Shown piece after piece: positions 60,610 to 64,000 of a DNA stretch of 64,000 nt (the stretch's first letter is position 1; every line of letters begins with the position of its first letter). The DNA is from Deltaproteobacteria bacterium (lineage in GTDB: Bacteria; Myxococcota_A; UBA9160; UBA6930). The notes beneath the pieces are model-generated. The model searched no databases, was not told the origin of the DNA, and saw only the letters and a list, made by a program, of their open reading frames with translations. The stretch spans positions 1 through 64,000 of the forward strand of contig VGRF01000006.1 of NCBI GenBank assembly GCA_016875395.1. The letters run 5' to 3'. The position numbers and the translations under genes are program-made.

Positions 60610-61176
60610 TCAGCATGGGGTGACGCGAATCAGCACCGTGTGCGGGTTCGGTCGCGAGCTCTCGATCTGCGGGCGCTGGCCGCTGGTGAGCTCGCCGAAG
60701 AGCTCGAGGAATCCTTCGGCGGCATGCAGAGCGGCGTCGGGGTAGTCGCGCGCTTCGCTGATCACGATCTCCACGACTCCGCTCGCCCCAGCGCGCGTGT
60801 CCCACTTCATGAAGTCGTAGATCATCCGCGCGATGCCCGTGAAGATCTGCACGCCTTTCAGGTCGAGTCCGCCCGACGCCTGCGCGAATCCCTGATAAGC
60901 TCCGCCGAGCAGGCGCTTGCCCGCCTCGCGGCCGCGATGGCGCAGGTAAGCGATGGGATCCTCGGGGCTCTCGGCGCGCGCGAGCAGCTCGAGGCAGCGC
61001 GCGTAGCTCGCGATCGGGACCCAGCTCACGGGCGTGATCAGCGTGTCGAGCAGGCCGCGGTCCTTTTCGGTGAGGCCCGCGTCGACTTCCTCGACGTCGA
61101 TTCGCCCTTCGTCGATCAATCGAAGCACGTCCGCCTGTACCGAGACGAACGCCGAACCCTTCACTGACGCCGCCAT
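60610..61176 (-). CDS. Conserved protein, possibly TIGR02265/DUF2378-like
   Basis: A 188-residue protein beginning MAASVKGSAFVSVQADVLRLIDEG, with LLDTLITPVSWVPIASYARCLELL and a later region that reads as alternating helix and strand. The KGSAF start and the VSWVPIASY segment resemble a family expanded in myxobacteria (TIGR02265), but the match is weak. It is divergent from the CDF transporter across 112 bases. Function unknown. Confidence 0.5.
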   Translation of the reverse strand: MAASVKGSAFVSVQADVLRLIDEGRIDVEEVDAGLTEKDRGLLDTLITPVSWVPIASYARCLELLARAESPEDPIAYLRHRGREAGKRLLGGAYQGFAQASGGLDLKGVQIFTGIARMIYDFMKWDTRAGASGVVEIVISEARDYPDAALHAAEGFLELFGELTSGQRPQIESSRPNPHTVLIRVTPC

Positions 61177-61271
61177 GTCGCCCCCAGGTCGGCTGCTGGC
61201 ATCGGCGCGCGTCGCGGCGAGCTTGAACTCGCCTGGAATCGAAAGTCGTTTCCAACTGCACCGTTCTTCCA

Positions 61272-61288
61272 CGGCTACGTTGCGCGCC
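61272..61288 (+). promoter_or_regulatory. Candidate leaderless promoter of the CDF gene
   Basis: The 17-mer CGGCTACGTTGCGCGCC, also present upstream of ettA, ends directly at the ATG. If TACGTT (61276-61281) is the -10 element, transcription starts at about the first base of the start codon. No ribosome-binding site is seen. Confidence 0.4.
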
Positions 61289-62299
61289 ATGGGGATCGAC
61301 CACGCCGCCCGCCGCCGCGCAGCCTGGATCTCGCTCGTGGTCGGCGCCGCGATCTTCGTGGGCAAGATCGTCACGTGGCAGCTGACCGGCTCGGTCGCGG
61401 TGCTCTCGGACGCGCTCGAGTCCACCGTGAACATCGCCGCCGCCGCGCTGCTCGTGTTCAGCATGTTCGTCGCGGCGCGGCCCGCGGACCGCGACCACCC
61501 CTACGGCCACGGCAAGGTCGAGTTCCTCTCGGCCGGCATCGAGGGCGCGCTGATCGTGGTCGCCGCGGTGTTGATCGCCGTCGAGGCGATCGGGCAGCTG
61601 ATCCGCGGCGGCGCGCCGCACGACTTGAACCTCGCGCTCGTCATGCTGGCCGCGCTGTCTGCCGGCAACGCGCTGCTCGGCTTCTACTTGTTACGGACGG
61701 GCCGCGCCGCGCAGTCGCTCGCCTTGATCGCGGACGGCAAGCACGTGCTCGCCGACGTCTGGACGAGCGCCGGCGTCCTGGTGGGACTCGCGGCCGTGAA
61801 GCTCACCGGGATCGTGTGGCTCGACCCCGCGGTTGCGCTCGCGGTGGCGGCGAACATCGTGCGCGAGGGCTTCCGGCTCGCGCGCAGCGCGGTGCGCGGG
61901 CTGATGGACGAGGCGGATCCCGAGCTGCTGAACCGCCTCGTCGCGACGCTCGCGCGCGAGCGCGCGCCTCACGAGATCGACGTGCACGGCCTGCGCGCGT
62001 GGCGCTCGGGTGCGCTCGTGCACGCGGACCTTCACCTCGTCGTCCCGCGTTACTACGACGCGGAGCGCCTGCACGAAGTCAGCGAAGAGGTAGAGGAACG
62101 GCTGCTGGCCGGCCTCGCCGAGCCGGGCGAGGCGGTCGTTCACTTCGACCCGTGCGGGCCCGTGCACTGCGCGAGCTGCGAGGTGCCGGCCTGCCGCGTG
62201 CGCGGCGCCGCGTTCAAGGAACGCGCGCCGCTGAGTGTGCTGCACGCGACGCGCACCGATCCCGACGCGGACCACGCGAAGCGGGCTGCGAGGCACTGA
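61289..62299 (+). CDS. Cation diffusion facilitator (CDF) metal transporter
   Basis: A 336-residue antiporter that exports Zn, Fe, Co or Ni against protons. Six membrane helices carry the metal sites SDALES (helix 2) and the HxxxD of DGKHVLADV (helix 5). The cytosolic C-terminal domain (EIDVHGLRAWRSGALVHADLHL) is typical. An unusual Cys/His-rich end (PVHCASCEVPAC) may be an extra metal-sensing site. Metal choice cannot be read from sequence. Confidence 0.88.
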   Translation: MGIDHAARRRAAWISLVVGAAIFVGKIVTWQLTGSVAVLSDALESTVNIAAAALLVFSMFVAARPADRDHPYGHGKVEFLSAGIEGALIVVAAVLIAVEAIGQLIRGGAPHDLNLALVMLAALSAGNALLGFYLLRTGRAAQSLALIADGKHVLADVWTSAGVLVGLAAVKLTGIVWLDPAVALAVAANIVREGFRLARSAVRGLMDEADPELLNRLVATLARERAPHEIDVHGLRAWRSGALVHADLHLVVPRYYDAERLHEVSEEVEERLLAGLAEPGEAVVHFDPCGPVHCASCEVPACRVRGAAFKERAPLSVLHATRTDPDADHAKRAARH

Positions 62300-62310
62300 G
62301 CACGCGAAGC

Positions 62311-62337
62311 ACGCAGCGCGGCGAAGCCGAGCGAGTC
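62311..62337 (+). repeat. Dispersed intergenic repeat, degraded copy 4
   Basis: ACGCAGCGCGGCGAAGCC followed by GAGCGAGTC, related to the three copies at 11694, 14562 and 32061. It lies in the 55-base gap between the CDF and HupE-like genes. Confidence 0.4.
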
Positions 62338-62354
62338 GAGGCACTGCTGCTGCG

Positions 62355-63458
62355 CTACGCGCCTACCGCGCGCTCCCAGAGCCACACGCTCGCGAGCGCG
62401 GCGACCGCGAGCGAGCCGCCCGCGAGCGCGAAGCGCGGGTAGAGCGCGCTCCGCCGCAGCGCGAGAGCGAGCGGCAGGAATGCGGCGACGATCGCGAGCT
62501 GGCCGAGCTCGACGCCGGCGTTGAACGCGACCAGCGCGAGGGTCCGCGCGCCGGCCGGGAGGCCGAGGTCGATCAGCACGCTCGCGAAGCCGAGCCCGTG
62601 CACGAGGCCGAAGCCGAACGCGATCGCCCAGCGCGGCGCGCGCAGGAACGGGCGCAGGTTGTCGAGCGCGGCGAGCACGATCGACGCAGCGATCGCGGAC
62701 TCGACCCAGCGCGACGGGAGTGCGACCACGTCGAGCGCTGCGAGCGCGAGCGTGATCGAGTGCGCGAGGGTGAACGCGGTGACGACGCGCAGCACGTCGA
62801 GCGCCGCCGCGCGTGCGCTCTCGACCGCGCGCCAACGGCCGGCCTCGCGGCGCACGACCGCGGGCAGCAGCAGGCACAGCAAGAACAGCACGTGATCGAT
62901 GCCGATCCAGATGTGCCACACGCCCTCGCGCAGGAAGTCGTTGAGCGTGCGCCACGTGCTCGCGGGCTCCGTCAGCGCGAAGCGCGGCGCCGCGGGTGAG
63001 AGCACGGCGCTGCTCGCGGAGCCGCCATGGGAGGTGCGCAGCAGCCCGCGGTGCTGCGGATCCAGCGCGAAGAGCAGGTCGTACTCGAGCGCGATGTCGC
63101 GCGCGCTCGCGCACGTCGCGTCGAGCGCGAGCACGGCGTAGGCGCCATCCGTGTGCCGGTCGACCTGGTGCGAGGCGATGCGCGCACGGCACGGCGAGTC
63201 GCTCGCGCTGATGCGCAGGTGCGAGAGCGCGTACGCGTCGATCGCAGCGCGCTGCTCGCGCAGCTCGCCCCAGCTGATCGCGCCGTCCGCATTCGCGTCG
63301 AGGCCGACCGCGAGCTCGAGGTCGCGCAGCGCGATGTCCCAGCGGCCCGACACGCGGGCGCCGTCGACCGTGAGCGAGAGGTATGCGTCGCTCGCCTTGT
63401 GCGCATGTGCGCTCGCGGCGACGAGGAGCAGCGCGAGGACGCGGAGGATCGGCTTCAT
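62355..63458 (-). CDS. HupE/UreJ-like membrane protein with EF-hand loop
   Basis: A 367-residue protein with a signal peptide (LALLLVAASAHA) and an exported N-terminal domain. That domain contains a complete EF-hand-type calcium loop DANADGAISWGE (54-65). The C-terminal half has about six to seven membrane helices with the HupE/UreJ family-2 pattern (GIDHVLFLLCLLLP, TAFTLAHSITLALA, FGFGLVHGLGFAS). Conserved His residues in the membrane part suggest metal transport, perhaps nickel or cobalt, but this is not shown for this subfamily. Confidence 0.8.
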   Translation of the reverse strand: MKPILRVLALLLVAASAHAHKASDAYLSLTVDGARVSGRWDIALRDLELAVGLDANADGAISWGELREQRAAIDAYALSHLRISASDSPCRARIASHQVDRHTDGAYAVLALDATCASARDIALEYDLLFALDPQHRGLLRTSHGGSASSAVLSPAAPRFALTEPASTWRTLNDFLREGVWHIWIGIDHVLFLLCLLLPAVVRREAGRWRAVESARAAALDVLRVVTAFTLAHSITLALAALDVVALPSRWVESAIAASIVLAALDNLRPFLRAPRWAIAFGFGLVHGLGFASVLIDLGLPAGARTLALVAFNAGVELGQLAIVAAFLPLALALRRSALYPRFALAGGSLAVAALASVWLWERAVGA

Positions 63459-63580
63459 CGCAGCTCCTTCGCGCGCGCGGCGAGCGCCTGGATGCGGGCA
63501 TCTTCGAGTCGCGAGCTTGCGACCAGCGCGAGCGCGGGCTGCGCGGCCGCGCGCTCGCGCGTCGCGAGCGCGGCTACCGC

Positions 63581-63799
63581 GTGGCTCGAGTGCCGCTGCC
63601 CGCGTGCGGCGGCTTCGTCGCGCGCATCGAACAGCCCGAGCCGTGCGCGGCGCGCTGGGATCGCTTCGTCGCGCGGGAGCTCGGCTGGCCCCGCTCGCGA
63701 GTGGAGCGCGAGGCGGCGCGCGGCGCGCTGCGCGTGAATGGCGCGGGTGATCTGCGGCGCGTCGTCGCAGACGGCGACGAGCTCAGCTGCGCGTCATGA
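63581..63799 (+). CDS. Possible small S4-domain protein
   Basis: A 72-residue protein read from GTG 63581. Its second half (RWDRFVARELGWPRSRVEREAARGALRVNG, then VVADGDEL) fits the S4 RNA-binding fold, where an Arg-rich helix is followed by a VNG turn and GDEL. It ends six bases inside the convergent symporter gene. No ribosome-binding site stands out, so support is moderate. Confidence 0.4.
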   Translation: MARVPLPACGGFVARIEQPEPCAARWDRFVARELGWPRSRVEREAARGALRVNGAGDLRRVVADGDELSCAS

Positions 63800-64000
63800 C
63801 GACTTCGCGCGCGCGAACGCCCCCGCCTTCAGCCGCGCGAAGTAGTCGCGCGCGGCGGCGTCGATCTTGCCGGAGAGCATCACGACACCGACGAGGTTCG
63901 GGAACGCCATGCCGAGGATCATCAGGTCGCCGAAGTCGAGCACCGCCTGTGCTGCGAACACGGCGCCGGCCCAGGTGAAGAGCAGGAAGACGAGCTTGTA
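63794..64000 (-). CDS. Alanine/glycine:cation symporter (AGCS), C-terminal part
   Basis: The last 68 residues of a membrane transporter that begins beyond the right edge. LVFLLFTWAGAVFAAQAVLDFGDLMILGMAFPNLVGVVML and the end DYFARLKAG match the final helices of sodium:alanine symporters (the LDFxDxMI-x-PN pattern). Only the C-terminus is visible, so completeness and substrate cannot be judged. Confidence 0.65.
   Translation of the reverse strand, partial: YKLVFLLFTWAGAVFAAQAVLDFGDLMILGMAFPNLVGVVMLSGKIDAAARDYFARLKAGAFARAKSS

Noticed and set aside
1-64000. tRNA, rRNA, known riboswitches, or a replication origin
   Set aside because: No cloverleaf with TTCGA loop, rRNA segments, known riboswitch cores or clustered DnaA boxes were seen by eye; a covariance-model scan would be needed to be sure.

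Overview
The window comes from a high-G+C (roughly 70%) Gram-negative, aerobic heterotrophic bacterium. Supporting signs are lipobox signal peptides, a TonB-dependent receptor, PQQ and c-type cytochrome enzymes, a form II CO-dehydrogenase-like Mo hydroxylase, homogentisate catabolism, LL-diaminopimelate aminotransferase, and two flavoprotein families usually linked to F420. I see no marker that fixes the phylum. A Myxococcota- or Binatota-like lineage would fit, but that is inference. No rRNA, tRNA or CRISPR array was found.

Layout. 1-357: the end of an IS3-family element butting into a small membrane-protein gene. 402-6020: PQQ sugar dehydrogenase, ribosomal proteins L24 and L33, GST, an interrupted secreted protein, CusF-SCO, a PPOX protein and a beta-hydroxyacid dehydrogenase. 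6126-8780: ettA and a truncated hsdM. 8777-15475: an AAA-VWA protein and a MoxR ATPase followed by coxSLM. 15494-19115: a deacetylase and a TonB receptor broken by two stop codons. 19216-24694: a minus-strand catabolic operon (Baeyer-Villiger monooxygenase, SDR, VOC, sulfotransferase, sulfatase-like MBL). 24774-27564: hmgA-fahA-VOC. 27579-34984: a cell-surface acyl-transfer operon. 35080-40283: SDRs, beta-oxidation enzymes and dapL. 40512-43217: two flavoproteins. 43312-48176: a cytochrome/PQQ alcohol dehydrogenase operon and a P450. 48227-50369: an AbiV-like defence gene, a DapB-like protein and a PilZ protein. 50334-52774: a bufferin-like RiPP locus. 52798-64000: a STAS-like protein, a sigma-54 activator, an S9 peptidase, a CDF transporter, a HupE-like protein and the end of an AGCS symporter.

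Two systems deserve most attention. The first (27579-33492) joins an acyl carrier protein, an FkbH-type enzyme, an MBOAT, a DltD-like SGNH protein and a 32-residue peptide that ends in the FxYxxF motif of DltX. It looks like a Dlt-style export relay charged by FkbH chemistry rather than by DltA and D-alanine. The second (50334-52774) holds a Cys-repeat precursor (four NGCNG units), a fused MNIO/DUF2063 enzyme and a divergent DoxX gene. Its enzyme gene appears broken by an internal in-frame deletion and a frameshift.

Broken genes are frequent: four in-frame nonsense codons in three genes, one frameshifted gene, one truncated methyltransferase and one IS-truncated reading frame. This means either real decay or local sequence error, and the two cannot be separated from this sequence alone. 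Two short motifs, TGTTASGG and CCTGATAA, also recur far more often than base composition predicts, in several reading frames and on both strands.
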